DNA of 43,312 nucleotides from Syntrophorhabdus sp. (GCA_012719415.1 JAAYAK010000025.1:1-43312), one strand, 5' to 3'. Shown: positions 25,774-35,203, counted from the stretch's first letter. Translations and numbers: made by a program. The notes: a model not told the origin generated them from the letters alone.

Positions 25774-28503
25774 ATGATCAAGAAAACGATAAATGTCAAC
25801 GGCGTCAATCGGACCATCATTGCCCCTGCCGATGAGACCCTGGCGAATGTGTTGCGGGAGCAGCTTGGGTTGACAGGGACAAAGATCGGCTGCGGGCAGG
25901 GTGAGTGTGGGGCGTGCAACGTGATCGTGGACGACAGGCTGGTGCGCTCCTGCATCACGAAGGTGGGGAAGGTTCCCGACGGGGCGCGGGTGACGACGAT
26001 CGAAGGGGTAGGAACGCCGGACAGCCTGCATCCGTTGCAGCTGGCCTGGATCGCCCACGGCGGCGCGCAGTGCGGGTTCTGCACGCCGGGGTTCATCGTT
26101 TCGGCAAAGGCGCTCCTGGCACAGAATCCGAACCCATTCAGGGACGAGGTGCGTGAGTGGTTCAATACGCACCGGAATGCATGCCGGTGCACGGGGTACA
26201 AGCCGATCGTCGACGCGGTGATGGACGCTGCGAAGGTGATGCGGGGCGAAATGGACGCGTCGGAGCTCCTCTTCAGGATGCCCGCGGACGGCGAGATCTG
26301 GGGCAGCAAGTACCCGAGGCCGTCGGCTGTGGCCAAAGTGACGGGCACAATGGATTACGGCGACGACCTGGGTATCAAGATGCCCGCCGATACCCTTCAC
26401 CTGGCGCTTGCCCAGGCAAAGGTGTCCCATGCGAACATCAAGAACATCGATATCTCGGAGGCCGAAAGGATGCCGGGGGTCTTCAAGGTGGTCACCCACA
26501 GGGATGTGAAGGGCAAGAACCGCATCACCGGCCTTATCACCTTTCCCACCAACGCCGGAGACGGATGGGACCGCCCTATCCTGTGTGACGACAAGGTGTA
26601 CCAGTACGGCGACGCCATCGCGATCGTCTGCGCCGACACGCAGGCTCACGCGGACGCCGCGGCCGAAAAGGTCAGGGTCGACCTCGAGGAACTGCCGGGA
26701 TACATGAGCGCGCCTGCCGCCATGGCGGAGGACGCCCTTGAGATCCACCCGGGGACGCCGAACATCTATTTCCGGATCCCCATCGTGAAGGGAGAAGAGA
26801 CGGCGCCCATCATGGCCTCGGCGGCCCACGTTGTGGAAGGGGAGTATTACCTGCAGCGTCAGCCCCACATGACGATGGAGACAGACGTGGGTTTCGCGTA
26901 TTACGACGACGAAGACCGGCTCACCATCCATTCCAAGAGCATCGGGATCCACCTCCATCACGCCATGATCGCCCCGGGGCTCGGAGTTGAACCGGAGAAA
27001 CTGCGTCTTATTCAGAACCCCTCGGGAGGCACCTTCGGATACAAGTTCAGTCCCACCATGGAGGCCCTCCTCGGTGTGGCCTGCATGGCAACGAACCGAC
27101 CCGTCTTCCTCCGTTACAATTACTATCAGCACCTCACCTACACGGGCAAGCGTTCCCCCTTCTGGATGAAGGTGAGATACGGGGCCGACAGGGAGGGAAA
27201 ACTCCTTGCCATGGAAAGCGACTGGAGCGTCGACCACGGGCCCTATTCCGAGTTCGGGGACCTGGTGACCGTGCGCGGGGCCCAGTTCATCGGCGCCGGT
27301 TACGGGATCCCCAACATCAGGGGCGAGGGCAGAACGGTCTGCACCAATCACGCCTGGGGATCGGCCTTTCGGGCCTACGGTTCACCCCAGAGCTTTTTTG
27401 CCGGGGAGAGCCTGATGGACGAACTGGCGGCGAAGATGGGAGAGGACCCGCTGGAGCTCAGGGCGCGCAATGTCTACCGGTCGGGGGACACGACGCCGAC
27501 GGGTCAGACGCCCGAGGTCTTCTGCTTTGCCGAGATGATCGATAAGCTGCGTCCCCTCTACCAGGAAGCAAAAAGGAAGGCGAAAGCGGACTCCACCGGG
27601 GACGTCAGGAAGGGTGTCGGCATCTCCCTTGGTATTTATGGTTGCGGCCTCGACGGGCCTGACAGCTCCGAGATCCGCGTGGAGTTGAACCCCGACAACA
27701 GCGTGACGGTCTTCAACGCCTGGGAAGACCACGGTCAGGGGGCCGACATGGGTGCCCTGGGCACGGCGCACAAGGCCTTGAGGCCCTTGGGGCTCACCCC
27801 GGAACGGATACACCTCGTCATGAACGACACGGCCCTTACGCCCAACGCCGGTCCCGCCGGGGGCAGCCGCTCCCAGGTGATGACGGGAAACGCCATCAAG
27901 AATGGCTGCGAAATGCTGGTGGCCGCCATGAGAAAACCTGACGGCACCTATCGCACCTACCAGGAGATGGCGGCCGAGAAGCTGGCCGTTTCCTATTCCG
28001 GCGTCTGGACGGCGTCCATGTGCACCGCCTGCTCGCTGGAGACCGCGCAGGGAGCACCTTTTCCCGTTTACATGTACGGCATGTTCATGGCCGAGGTCGC
28101 CGTCGATACGAATACGGGGAAGACCGCCGTGGAAGGGTTCACCGTCATGGCCGACGTGGGCAGTATCAACAACAAACTGGTCGTCGACGGCCAGATCTAC
28201 GGAGGCATAGCACAGGGTATCGGTCTTGCCCTCACCGAGGACTTCGAAGACCTGAAGAAGCATACGACCCTTCACGCCTGCGGACTCCCGTATCCGAAGG
28301 ATATCCCCGACAGGATCGATATCCATTATATCGAGACACCCCGTGAGAACGGGCCGTTCGGCGCCGCCGGGGTGGGCGAGCTTCCCCTGACGTCGTCCCA
28401 CGTGGCTGTCATCAACGCCATATACGATGCCACGGGGGTGCGCATCAGGCATCTTCCGGCGCTGCCGGGAAAGGTCCTCGCGGGACTTAACGCCCTGAAA
28501 TAG
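25774..28503 (+). CDS. mop: Molybdenum aldehyde oxidoreductase (Mop type)
   Basis: A 909-residue single-chain enzyme of the xanthine oxidase family, closely resembling Desulfovibrio gigas Mop (907 residues as recalled). It oxidises aldehydes to carboxylates, and homologues may reduce in reverse. The first [2Fe-2S] centre uses C40, C45, C48 and C60; the second uses C100, C103, C137 and C139. These are the same numbers as I recall for D. gigas. The molybdopterin-cytosine-dinucleotide domains follow from about residue 190. The catalytic glutamate of GVGELPLTS is E869. No FAD subunit is present, so electrons must leave through a separate partner; the next two genes are the candidates. Confidence 0.96.
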   Translation: MIKKTINVNGVNRTIIAPADETLANVLREQLGLTGTKIGCGQGECGACNVIVDDRLVRSCITKVGKVPDGARVTTIEGVGTPDSLHPLQLAWIAHGGAQCGFCTPGFIVSAKALLAQNPNPFRDEVREWFNTHRNACRCTGYKPIVDAVMDAAKVMRGEMDASELLFRMPADGEIWGSKYPRPSAVAKVTGTMDYGDDLGIKMPADTLHLALAQAKVSHANIKNIDISEAERMPGVFKVVTHRDVKGKNRITGLITFPTNAGDGWDRPILCDDKVYQYGDAIAIVCADTQAHADAAAEKVRVDLEELPGYMSAPAAMAEDALEIHPGTPNIYFRIPIVKGEETAPIMASAAHVVEGEYYLQRQPHMTMETDVGFAYYDDEDRLTIHSKSIGIHLHHAMIAPGLGVEPEKLRLIQNPSGGTFGYKFSPTMEALLGVACMATNRPVFLRYNYYQHLTYTGKRSPFWMKVRYGADREGKLLAMESDWSVDHGPYSEFGDLVTVRGAQFIGAGYGIPNIRGEGRTVCTNHAWGSAFRAYGSPQSFFAGESLMDELAAKMGEDPLELRARNVYRSGDTTPTGQTPEVFCFAEMIDKLRPLYQEAKRKAKADSTGDVRKGVGISLGIYGCGLDGPDSSEIRVELNPDNSVTVFNAWEDHGQGADMGALGTAHKALRPLGLTPERIHLVMNDTALTPNAGPAGGSRSQVMTGNAIKNGCEMLVAAMRKPDGTYRTYQEMAAEKLAVSYSGVWTASMCTACSLETAQGAPFPVYMYGMFMAEVAVDTNTGKTAVEGFTVMADVGSINNKLVVDGQIYGGIAQGIGLALTEDFEDLKKHTTLHACGLPYPKDIPDRIDIHYIETPRENGPFGAAGVGELPLTSSHVAVINAIYDATGVRIRHLPALPGKVLAGLNALK

Positions 28504-28516
28504 AAAGGGCTAAAAG

Positions 28517-30838
28517 GTGGACCAGCAAGAACTGCGTCAACGGGAAGAACAGTGCATTCAGGACGAGCCGCCGTGGTGTTCGGCGGCCTGTCCTCTGCAC
28601 GTCGATGTCCGCGCCTTTGTCGGGTGCCTGGCACGGGAGGACGAAACGGGGGCGCTCAAGGTCCTTGAGAGGACCATGCCCCTGCCCGGCATCCTCGGTC
28701 GCGTCTGTGACGCTCCCTGCGAGGTGCCCTGCAAGCGGTCTTGCGCGGGAGAGGTCATACGCATCGGCGCCCTGGAACGCTTTTGCGTGTGCCGCCGGGG
28801 TTCGGCAGAGACTCAGAAGCTTTTCCTTCTGCCTCCCCGGGGCAAGCGAGTGGCCATAGGCGGCAGCGGCCTCAGCAGCCTCGCCGCCGCGTGGGACTGC
28901 CTGCGCAAGGGATACGGGGTCCGCGTCTTCGAACCGCGGGAGAGGCCGGGAGAGGCGCTGGCCCGTCGCTATCCGGACCTCCTCCCCTGGGAGGTCATCG
29001 ATGAAGAGATAGCCTTCCTCGTGAAACTGGGTATGGAGATCGAGACGGGTGCCGCGACTGCGGAGAGGGATTTTCCGGAGAGGTGCCTCGAGGCCTTCAA
29101 TGCCGTCTACCTGGGCCTCGACTCCCTGCACGACGGGGCCTGGGACCTCGAAAGGGATGACTCCGGAGGTATACGGGTCGAAGCGGGGACGCAAAGGACG
29201 AGCCGCGAGGGGGTCTTCGCGGGCGGGCTGCCCCGCGGGGGGCGGGTATCGCCCGTCTGGCAGGCGGCCGAAGGGCGCTTCGCCGCCAATTCCATGGACC
29301 GCTCCATGCAGGGAGTGTCTCTTACCGCGGGACGGGAAAAGGAAGGCCCGGTATCGACGCGCCTTTTCACCAGCATTGCCGGCGTCATACCCCTACCCGC
29401 CGTGAGGCCGGCGGACCCGTCGAAGGGATACTCCGGGGAGGAGGCCCTCCGCGAGGCCCGGCGGTGTCTCCAGTGCCAGTGCCTGGAATGTGTAAAGGTC
29501 TGTGTTTACCTGGAGCGGTTCGGCGCATATCCCAGGAAATACACGCGGGAGATCTACAACAACGAATCCATCGTGATAGGGGCGCACCAGGCAAACAGGC
29601 TCATCAACTCCTGCAGCCTCTGCGGGCTCTGCGAGGCTGTCTGCCCCGAGGGTTTCGCCATGCAGGACCTTTGCCGCGAGGCGCGCAGGGGCATGGTGGA
29701 AAGGGGTAAGATGCCCCCGTCGGCCCACGAGTTCGCCCTCGAGGACATGGCTTTCAGCTTGAGCGAACGGTTCATCCTGGCCCGGCATGAGCCGGGACAT
29801 ACCGCAAGCGCCCGGGCCTTCTTCCCCGGTTGCCAGCTTGCCGGCTCCCGCCCCGACAAGGTCATCGCGGTCTACGAGCACCTCCGTTCCCGGCTTGAGG
29901 GAGGGGTAGGACTCGTCCTGGGGTGCTGCGGGGCACCTGCCTTCTGGGCCGGCTCGGATGAGCGCCTTGCCGCGGGCCTCGAAGCCGTGAGAGGACAGTG
30001 GAACGCCCTCGGCAGGCCCCGGATGATCCTTGCCTGCTCGACATGCCTTCGGATGTTCAGGGACCACCTGCCGGAGGTCCCTGTCGTCTCCCTGTGGACG
30101 GTCATCGACGAGATGGAAGGACCCGTATCGCACGGGGTCCCCGACAAACCGTTCCTCATCGTCCACGATCCCTGCACCACGAGGTCCGAGCCGGGTATCC
30201 AGACGTCGGTGCGGCACATACTGGGCCGGCTGGGGGTGAGGGCCGGAGAGCTGGAACTCGGCCGGGAGAAGACGGAGTGCTGCGGGTTCGGGGGGCTCCA
30301 GTACAATGCCAACGCGGAGATAGCCCGCGAAACGGCGCGCGTGAGGGCCCACAGGAGCGACGCCGACTACCTGGCCTACTGCGCCATGTGCCGGGACAGA
30401 CTGGCATCGGCGGGCAAGAGGGTCCTCCACCTCCTGGACCTTCTCTTTCCGGACCCGCGGGTGTCCGATCCGGCGGCCCTCGAGGACCCCGGCTGGTCCG
30501 AGCGGCAGGAAAGGCGCTCACTGCTCAAGGAGGGTCTCCTCCAGGACCTCTGGTCCGGGAAGCCATCGAAGGCCGAAGAGCACCGGAGGATCAAGTTGGA
30601 GATGCGGCCCGGGGTGCGGACCCTCCTGGAGGAGCGGCGTATTCTCGATGAAGACCTGCAGCGGGTCATTCATCATGCCGAGACGAGCGGGAAGAAGTTC
30701 CGCCATCCCGGGACGGGCCGCTTCAAAGCCTCCTTCAGACCGCGCGCGGTCACCTTCTGGGTGGAGTATGACAGGACCGCCGAAGGGTTCATTGTCCACA
30801 GCGCCTACAGTCATCGCATGGAAGTGACGGTCTTATGA
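28517..30838 (+). CDS. Iron-sulfur/nucleotide-binding redox partner with CCG domains
   Basis: A 773-residue multidomain protein starting at a GTG 13 bases after mop. The N-terminal cysteine-rich unit (SAACPLH, then CDAPCEVPCKRSC) resembles the DPD/GltD-type ferredoxin domain. Residues ~110-250 form a truncated nucleotide-binding domain (IGGSGLSSLAAAW; VFAGGLPRGG resembles the GltD VFAGGD). A dicluster ferredoxin follows (CLQCQCLECVKVC; CSLCGLCEAVCPEG), then two CCG-type cysteine-rich domains as in heterodisulfide reductase subunits (FFPGCQ, LGCCGAP; HDPCTT, ECCGFGG). It probably carries electrons to or from the aldehyde oxidoreductase. The same pairing is found in Desulfovibrio beside the Mop gene (recalled around DVU1558-1559). 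Confidence 0.85.
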   Translation: MDQQELRQREEQCIQDEPPWCSAACPLHVDVRAFVGCLAREDETGALKVLERTMPLPGILGRVCDAPCEVPCKRSCAGEVIRIGALERFCVCRRGSAETQKLFLLPPRGKRVAIGGSGLSSLAAAWDCLRKGYGVRVFEPRERPGEALARRYPDLLPWEVIDEEIAFLVKLGMEIETGAATAERDFPERCLEAFNAVYLGLDSLHDGAWDLERDDSGGIRVEAGTQRTSREGVFAGGLPRGGRVSPVWQAAEGRFAANSMDRSMQGVSLTAGREKEGPVSTRLFTSIAGVIPLPAVRPADPSKGYSGEEALREARRCLQCQCLECVKVCVYLERFGAYPRKYTREIYNNESIVIGAHQANRLINSCSLCGLCEAVCPEGFAMQDLCREARRGMVERGKMPPSAHEFALEDMAFSLSERFILARHEPGHTASARAFFPGCQLAGSRPDKVIAVYEHLRSRLEGGVGLVLGCCGAPAFWAGSDERLAAGLEAVRGQWNALGRPRMILACSTCLRMFRDHLPEVPVVSLWTVIDEMEGPVSHGVPDKPFLIVHDPCTTRSEPGIQTSVRHILGRLGVRAGELELGREKTECCGFGGLQYNANAEIARETARVRAHRSDADYLAYCAMCRDRLASAGKRVLHLLDLLFPDPRVSDPAALEDPGWSERQERRSLLKEGLLQDLWSGKPSKAEEHRRIKLEMRPGVRTLLEERRILDEDLQRVIHHAETSGKKFRHPGTGRFKASFRPRAVTFWVEYDRTAEGFIVHSAYSHRMEVTVL

Positions 30839-31047
30839 GCGGTGAAGAAACAGGACAGGATGAATTGAAATGGCAGTGCGAGCGATGCCGGCGGGACCTG
30901 GTGACGGGACCCGTCACCGTCACCTACATGGGAAATCGTTTCACCACCGATCTGCCCCACTGCCCCTCTTGCGGGATGGTCCTTGTCTCCGAGGAGATCG
31001 CCCTCGGCAAGATGGCGCAGGTGGAACAGATGCTGGAAGACAAGTGA
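30835..31047 (+). CDS. Small zinc-ribbon/redox protein of the Mop operon
   Basis: A 70-residue protein with two CxxC pairs (C15/C18 in CERC, C43/C46 in CPSC) around a beta-rich middle. It overlaps the preceding gene by four bases, so it belongs to the operon. It resembles small redox or rubredoxin-like proteins annotated next to Mop-type aldehyde oxidoreductases in Desulfovibrio (recalled as the DVU_1557 family). A metal-binding or electron-carrier role is inferred; there is no direct evidence in the sequence beyond the cysteines. Confidence 0.8.
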   Translation: MSGEETGQDELKWQCERCRRDLVTGPVTVTYMGNRFTTDLPHCPSCGMVLVSEEIALGKMAQVEQMLEDK

Positions 31048-31075
31048 CACCGACAAGACAGAAGGCGACGGTCCT

Positions 31076-31102
31076 TTAAGTATTCGGATTGCCCGCCGAA
31101 AA
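31076..31102 (+). promoter_or_regulatory. Putative sigma-28 (FliA) promoter for the chemoreceptor gene
   Basis: TTAAGTAT (31076-31083), an 11-base spacer, then GCCGAAAA (31095-31102). Against the consensus TAAAGTTT-N11-GCCGATAA this is 13 of 16 positions, with exact spacing. It lies about 110 bases upstream of a methyl-accepting chemotaxis gene, the standard target of this sigma factor. Confidence 0.65.
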
Positions 31103-31214
31103 TATCCTAGTACGACGCGCAACCATCTCTGAGACTTCATAGGGTCGTACGAAAGGGCTTCTGCTCGGCAGGATGGGTGTGCGCACCGATTACCGACGAG
31201 GAGGAACCTTCAGG

Positions 31215-32822
31215 ATGAGACTGCATGATCTGAAAATAGGCAAACGGCTGGCGATCGGATATGCCATTCTGTTTTGCATCATCGCGGCGCTGTGCGTCAT
31301 CAGCTTCAACAATCTGACCAACACGGACAGACGTGTGGACGAGATCACCGATGTCAGTTTCCGGAAGGCGACACTCGCCAGTTCCGTGCTCGCGAACCTT
31401 CTGGTCATCAACAAGGACCAGGCAAAAGCTGTCTACACCAGGGACAGGTCAGCCCTTGAAGGGTCCGGGGAGAGGAGAAAAGCCTACCAGGCGGACCTTG
31501 AGAAACTCGAGAAGATGGAAACGAGCAAAGAGGGCAAGGACATCATCGCCCGGTACAGGGCTGGTGCCGCCGAGGCCCGGGAGATCAACGGGAAGATGAA
31601 CAAGGCCATCGATGAGGGCAATTGGGACGAGGCTCTCAAGTTCATGAAGATGAAGGCCGACCCGCCTCCCTATATGAAGACCGTCGATGAGCTTATCAGA
31701 TTCCAGGTGGATGGCGTGCAGAAGAAGTACAGGGAGATCCGCGACGCGAACAGGAACCTTAAGTTCGTCCTCATCATCGCGGGGGTCATCGGCCTTGCCC
31801 TGTGCGTTTTCGTCAGCATCGTCACCACGAGGAGCATCACCAGTCCCATCCGGAAGAACATCGAGACGGCAAAGACCCTTGCGGACGGCAACCTGGCGGT
31901 GGAGGTGGCGTCGGGCCGCGGCGACGAATTCGGCGATGAGGCTGAGGCATTCAGGACCATGGTCGACAAGTGGCAGAGGCTCATCTCGGGTGTGAAGGGT
32001 TCGGCCGCGAGTGTTGCCTCCGCGAGCCACCAGCTGAGCGCAAGCGCCGAGCAGCTGGCGAGAGGCGCCGCGGCCCAGGTCGAGCGGACCATCCAGGTCT
32101 CGACGGCGTCGGAAGAGATGTCGCAGGCATCTCTCGATATAGCGAAGAGCACATCCAACATCTCCGATTCCGCGAAGGAAATGCTTTCCACTGCCGAGAA
32201 GGGGAGCACCATTGTCAACAGGTCCGTTTACGAGGTGAGGGAGATAGCGGAAACGGTAAAGAAGTCCTCGGAGTTCGTGAAGGCCCTCGGGGACCAGTCC
32301 GAGGAGATCGGGAAGATCATAAACGTCATCAACGACATAGCGGACCAGACCAACCTTCTCGCCCTCAACGCTGCCATAGAGGCCGCGCGGGCGGGCGAGG
32401 CGGGCCGGGGTTTCGCGGTCGTAGCCGACGAGGTCAAGAAGCTTGCCGAGAGAACGAGCAAGTCCACCCAGGAGATAGCCGGGATGGTGACGTCCATAAA
32501 GCAGGGTGTGGACGGGGCCGTCGGGTCCATGGGAGAGGTCACGGAGAAGGTGGCGACCGGTGTCGAGCTCTCCAATGAGGCGGGTACGGCGCTCAATGAG
32601 ATAGTGGGAAGCGCCTCCAACCTCCAGTCCATGCTCCACCAGATAGCGGCCGCCATCGAGGAAATGAACTCGACGACCGCCGAGATCGCGAAGGATATCG
32701 AACAGGTGGCGCTGGTCACCAAGGAATCCTCCGGCACCGCGGAGCAGGTGACCCAGGCCGCCCTCGAGCTCTCCACGCTTTCCGTTTCGCTGGAGGGTGC
32801 GGTATCGGAGTTCAAGGTGTGA
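31215..32822 (+). CDS. Methyl-accepting chemotaxis protein
   Basis: A 535-residue transmembrane chemoreceptor. It has TM1 at about residues 13-31, a periplasmic four-helix-bundle-type sensor of about 150 residues, TM2 at about 183-204, a HAMP domain, and a long coiled-coil signalling domain. The conserved hairpin tip is [20 protein letters not shown] with [18 protein letters not shown]. No NWETF-type pentapeptide ends the protein, so CheR/CheB would reach it another way. The frame is open from 31173, but I start at 31215 ([12 protein letters not shown]) after a GAGGAGG. A sigma-28-like promoter lies upstream and a strong hairpin downstream, so it seems to be transcribed alone. The ligand is unknown. 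Confidence 0.93.
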   Translation: MRLHDLKIGKRLAIGYAILFCIIAALCVISFNNLTNTDRRVDEITDVSFRKATLASSVLANLLVINKDQAKAVYTRDRSALEGSGERRKAYQADLEKLEKMETSKEGKDIIARYRAGAAEAREINGKMNKAIDEGNWDEALKFMKMKADPPPYMKTVDELIRFQVDGVQKKYREIRDANRNLKFVLIIAGVIGLALCVFVSIVTTRSITSPIRKNIETAKTLADGNLAVEVASGRGDEFGDEAEAFRTMVDKWQRLISGVKGSAASVASASHQLSASAEQLARGAAAQVERTIQVSTASEEMSQASLDIAKSTSNISDSAKEMLSTAEKGSTIVNRSVYEVREIAETVKKSSEFVKALGDQSEEIGKIINVINDIADQTNLLALNAAIEAARAGEAGRGFAVVADEVKKLAERTSKSTQEIAGMVTSIKQGVDGAVGSMGEVTEKVATGVELSNEAGTALNEIVGSASNLQSMLHQIAAAIEEMNSTTAEIAKDIEQVALVTKESSGTAEQVTQAALELSTLSVSLEGAVSEFKV

Positions 32823-32846
32823 AGGGACTGAAAGCGTAGGGACCTG

Positions 32847-33000
32847 TCTCACGCCCCTTCGTCGCCTTCGCTCCTCACGTGAGCCCGCGGAGGATGGAAA
32901 GAGAAAAGACCGCCCCGTGTTCCCGGCACCCGCCGGGAGCGCGGGGCATTTTCGTCCTGACCTCCCCGGATATGCCCGGGACGGGTTGTTTTTTCTTTGG
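32847..33000. repeat. Half-copy of the symmetric intergenic element
   Basis: Bases 32847-32911 align with the reverse complement of the right arm of the copies at 6458 and 25143: GCCC, TTCGTCGC, TTCGCTCCTC, GAGCCCGC, GAGGA and AGAGAAAAGA in the same order. Two hairpins follow, as in a full half-element, but with different stem sequences. No nine-base tract or second half is present. Confidence 0.65.
32912..32954 (+). terminator. Probable intrinsic terminator after the chemoreceptor gene
   Basis: A 16-bp stem (32912-32927 with 32932-32947), all paired if two G-U pairs are allowed, with a four-base loop ACCC and then ATTTTCG. A second weaker hairpin follows at about 32963-32981 with a run of T residues just after it. 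It lies 90 bases after the chemoreceptor stop and before the acyl-CoA synthetase genes. Confidence 0.7.
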
Positions 33001-33053
33001 CGGCATGCTAGAGAATAGTGGGGATCACATTCGATCTGTTAACGGGGGGTTGC

Positions 33054-34469
33054 ATGATGAATGAGAAGCTTTCCCGGCTCTTTTCTCCCGGCTCCGTTGC
33101 GGTCATCGGGGCCTCCAACAGTTTCGACAAGCTTGGCTACCACGTGATGAAAAGCCTTGTCGGCAATTACCGGGGGAGGATCTTCCCGGTAAATCCGAAG
33201 GGCGGGAAGGTCTGGGATATCTCATCCTACCCTTCCCTGGAGTCGATACCCGGCGATGTGGACCTCGCGGTCATCGCCGTGCCGGCGGGTATGGTGGCCG
33301 GGACGCTGCACGCCTGCGGGCGCAAGAATGTGAGCGGCGTGGTGCTCATCACGGCGGGTTTCAAGGAGATCGAAGACCCCGGCGGCGCTTCCCTCGAGGG
33401 AGAGATAAGGGACATCGCCGGGCAGTACGGTCTGCCGATCATCGGGCCCAACACCTTCGGTTTTGTCAACCTGAGCTCCTCGGTGAACGCGTCATTCACC
33501 TCGGAGTTTTCCAGAATAGAGAAAGGGGGCGTCGCGCTCGTCAGCCAGAGCGGGGGCATCTGCCACCTCTGCGGTTTTCTGGCCATCGAACAGAGGGTGG
33601 CCATGTCGAAACTCATGAGCCTCGGCAACCGGTGCAACGTTGATTTCCCGGAGCTCCTGACGTACCTGGTCGACCATGACGACTCCACGAAGGTGATCGC
33701 CCTGTACATAGAAGGTCTTGACGAGCCAAGGAAGCTTCTCGATGCCGCGAGGGCGCTTCAGGGGAGGAAGCCCATCGTAGCCCTGAAGGCGGGCAAGAGC
33801 GAAAAGGGCGATAGTGCGAGCCGCTTCCATACCGGATCGCTCGCCGGCAGCCACGCTATCTGGAAAGGCGCCCTGCGCCAGGCTGGTATCCTGGAGGTCG
33901 CCACGGCGGAAGAACTCCTCGATACGGCAAAGGCCATAGACTCGTGTCCCCTTCCACGGGGAGGGCGTGTTGCCGTCCTCTCGGGTCAGGCGGGTCCCGG
34001 GATGATCGCCTCCGATGCCCTCGAGCCTTGCGGGCTCACCCTGTCACGTTTCTCGGAAGAGACCCAGCGGAGGATCAATGACCTCCTGCCTCCCATCGCC
34101 ATCCGCACGAATCCCGTGGACATGGGACCTGCGTGGTATAATCCGCGGAACATCATTGAGATACTGAGGGCGGTCCTCGATGACGAAGGGACGGACGGTG
34201 TCATCTTCCTCGCCATGTACGCGTCGGCAAACCTGAGGCTGGCGGACGGAATGGTCGAGCACATGAAGACGGCCGATCCCTTCGGGAAGCCTGTCATTGC
34301 CTGTTTCACCGCTCCTCCCGGCATATGGGACGGACCGATAGGCGCCCTCGACAGGAAAAAGGGGATTGCGATCCTTCCGACGCCTGAGCGGGCCGCGCGG
34401 GCCATGGCCAACCTGTGGAGGGTGAACGCGCTGGTAAACGGGAAAGGAGTGAAGACATGGGATCATTGA
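33054..34469 (+). CDS. ADP-forming acyl-CoA synthetase, alpha subunit
   Basis: A 471-residue protein of the NDP-forming acyl-CoA synthetase family. The N-terminal CoA-binding Rossmann domain starts SVAVIGASNSFDKLG. Two succinyl-CoA-synthetase-like ligase domains follow. The phosphohistidine loop is FHTGSLAGSH, matching the HTG motif of archaeal acetyl-CoA synthetases. The enzyme makes ATP from ADP, phosphate and an acyl-CoA, or runs in reverse. The frame is open from 33018, but I start at 33054 after GGGGGG. The beta subunit gene overlaps its end, so the enzyme is split as in Pyrococcus rather than fused as in many bacteria. The acyl substrate is not visible. Confidence 0.88.
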   Translation: MMNEKLSRLFSPGSVAVIGASNSFDKLGYHVMKSLVGNYRGRIFPVNPKGGKVWDISSYPSLESIPGDVDLAVIAVPAGMVAGTLHACGRKNVSGVVLITAGFKEIEDPGGASLEGEIRDIAGQYGLPIIGPNTFGFVNLSSSVNASFTSEFSRIEKGGVALVSQSGGICHLCGFLAIEQRVAMSKLMSLGNRCNVDFPELLTYLVDHDDSTKVIALYIEGLDEPRKLLDAARALQGRKPIVALKAGKSEKGDSASRFHTGSLAGSHAIWKGALRQAGILEVATAEELLDTAKAIDSCPLPRGGRVAVLSGQAGPGMIASDALEPCGLTLSRFSEETQRRINDLLPPIAIRTNPVDMGPAWYNPRNIIEILRAVLDDEGTDGVIFLAMYASANLRLADGMVEHMKTADPFGKPVIACFTAPPGIWDGPIGALDRKKGIAILPTPERAARAMANLWRVNALVNGKGVKTWDH

Positions 34470-35104
34470 TGCTTTCCGTGGATGCCGTCACGTTCCTTGA
34501 GAAGGAAGGGTTCCCCGTCCTCAGGAGCCTTCTGGCGGCAACCGAGGACGAGGCCGCCGCGCGGGCGGCGGAAATAGGTTTTCCGGTCACGCTCAAGCTC
34601 TCGTCACCGGACGTGATACACAAGACGGAGGCCGATGGCATACGGGTGGCCTTGAGGGATGCCGCCGAAGTAAGGCAGGCTTTCAGGGAGATCGTCGGGT
34701 CCTTCACCACGGGCAACCCCGGTAAGGGACTCGACGGGGTAATGGTGCAGGAGCAGGGCTCCGGCGCCGAGGTGATCGTGGGGATGCTCACCGACGCGCA
34801 GTTCGGCCCCGTTCTCATGTGCGGGCTGGGAGGCATCTTCGTGGAAGCGATGAAGGACGTGACCTTCAGGCTCGTTCCGATAGAGCGCCGTGACGCAAGG
34901 GAGATGCTGGAAGAGCTGAAGGGGTACGGAGCGCTCAGGAATCCCCGAAAAGGCCCCATCGACCTTGCGGAGGTCGAGGACTTCCTGCTCGGGGTCTCCG
35001 CTTTTCTCAGAGACCATCCGGAGGTCCGTGAGATGGACCTCAACCCCGTGTTCATCTCCACCCGGGGCGTCAGGATCTGCGACGCCAGGATAAAAACAGG
35101 TTGA
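34457..35104 (+). CDS. ADP-forming acyl-CoA synthetase, beta subunit (ATP-grasp)
   Basis: A 215-residue ATP-grasp protein. It shows FPVTLKLSSPDVIHKTEADGI with the second conserved histidine, VMVQEQGSGAEVIVGM and the late EMDLNPVFIS metal site. This is the short beta subunit type that pairs with the alpha subunit encoded just upstream. I chose the ATG at 34457 because AAGGAG lies seven bases before it and it overlaps the alpha stop by 13 bases. Together the two subunits would conserve energy from an acyl-CoA. Confidence 0.88.
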   Translation: MGSLMLSVDAVTFLEKEGFPVLRSLLAATEDEAAARAAEIGFPVTLKLSSPDVIHKTEADGIRVALRDAAEVRQAFREIVGSFTTGNPGKGLDGVMVQEQGSGAEVIVGMLTDAQFGPVLMCGLGGIFVEAMKDVTFRLVPIERRDAREMLEELKGYGALRNPRKGPIDLAEVEDFLLGVSAFLRDHPEVREMDLNPVFISTRGVRICDARIKTG

Positions 35105-35203
35105 CGGCGCTTTTTCGCCTGCGCTATCCTGTTATACTGCGGGTGTGTGGCAGGCGGGCGAACCGATGGCCGCATACCCTTCCACAACACTCACGGTACT
35201 GTA

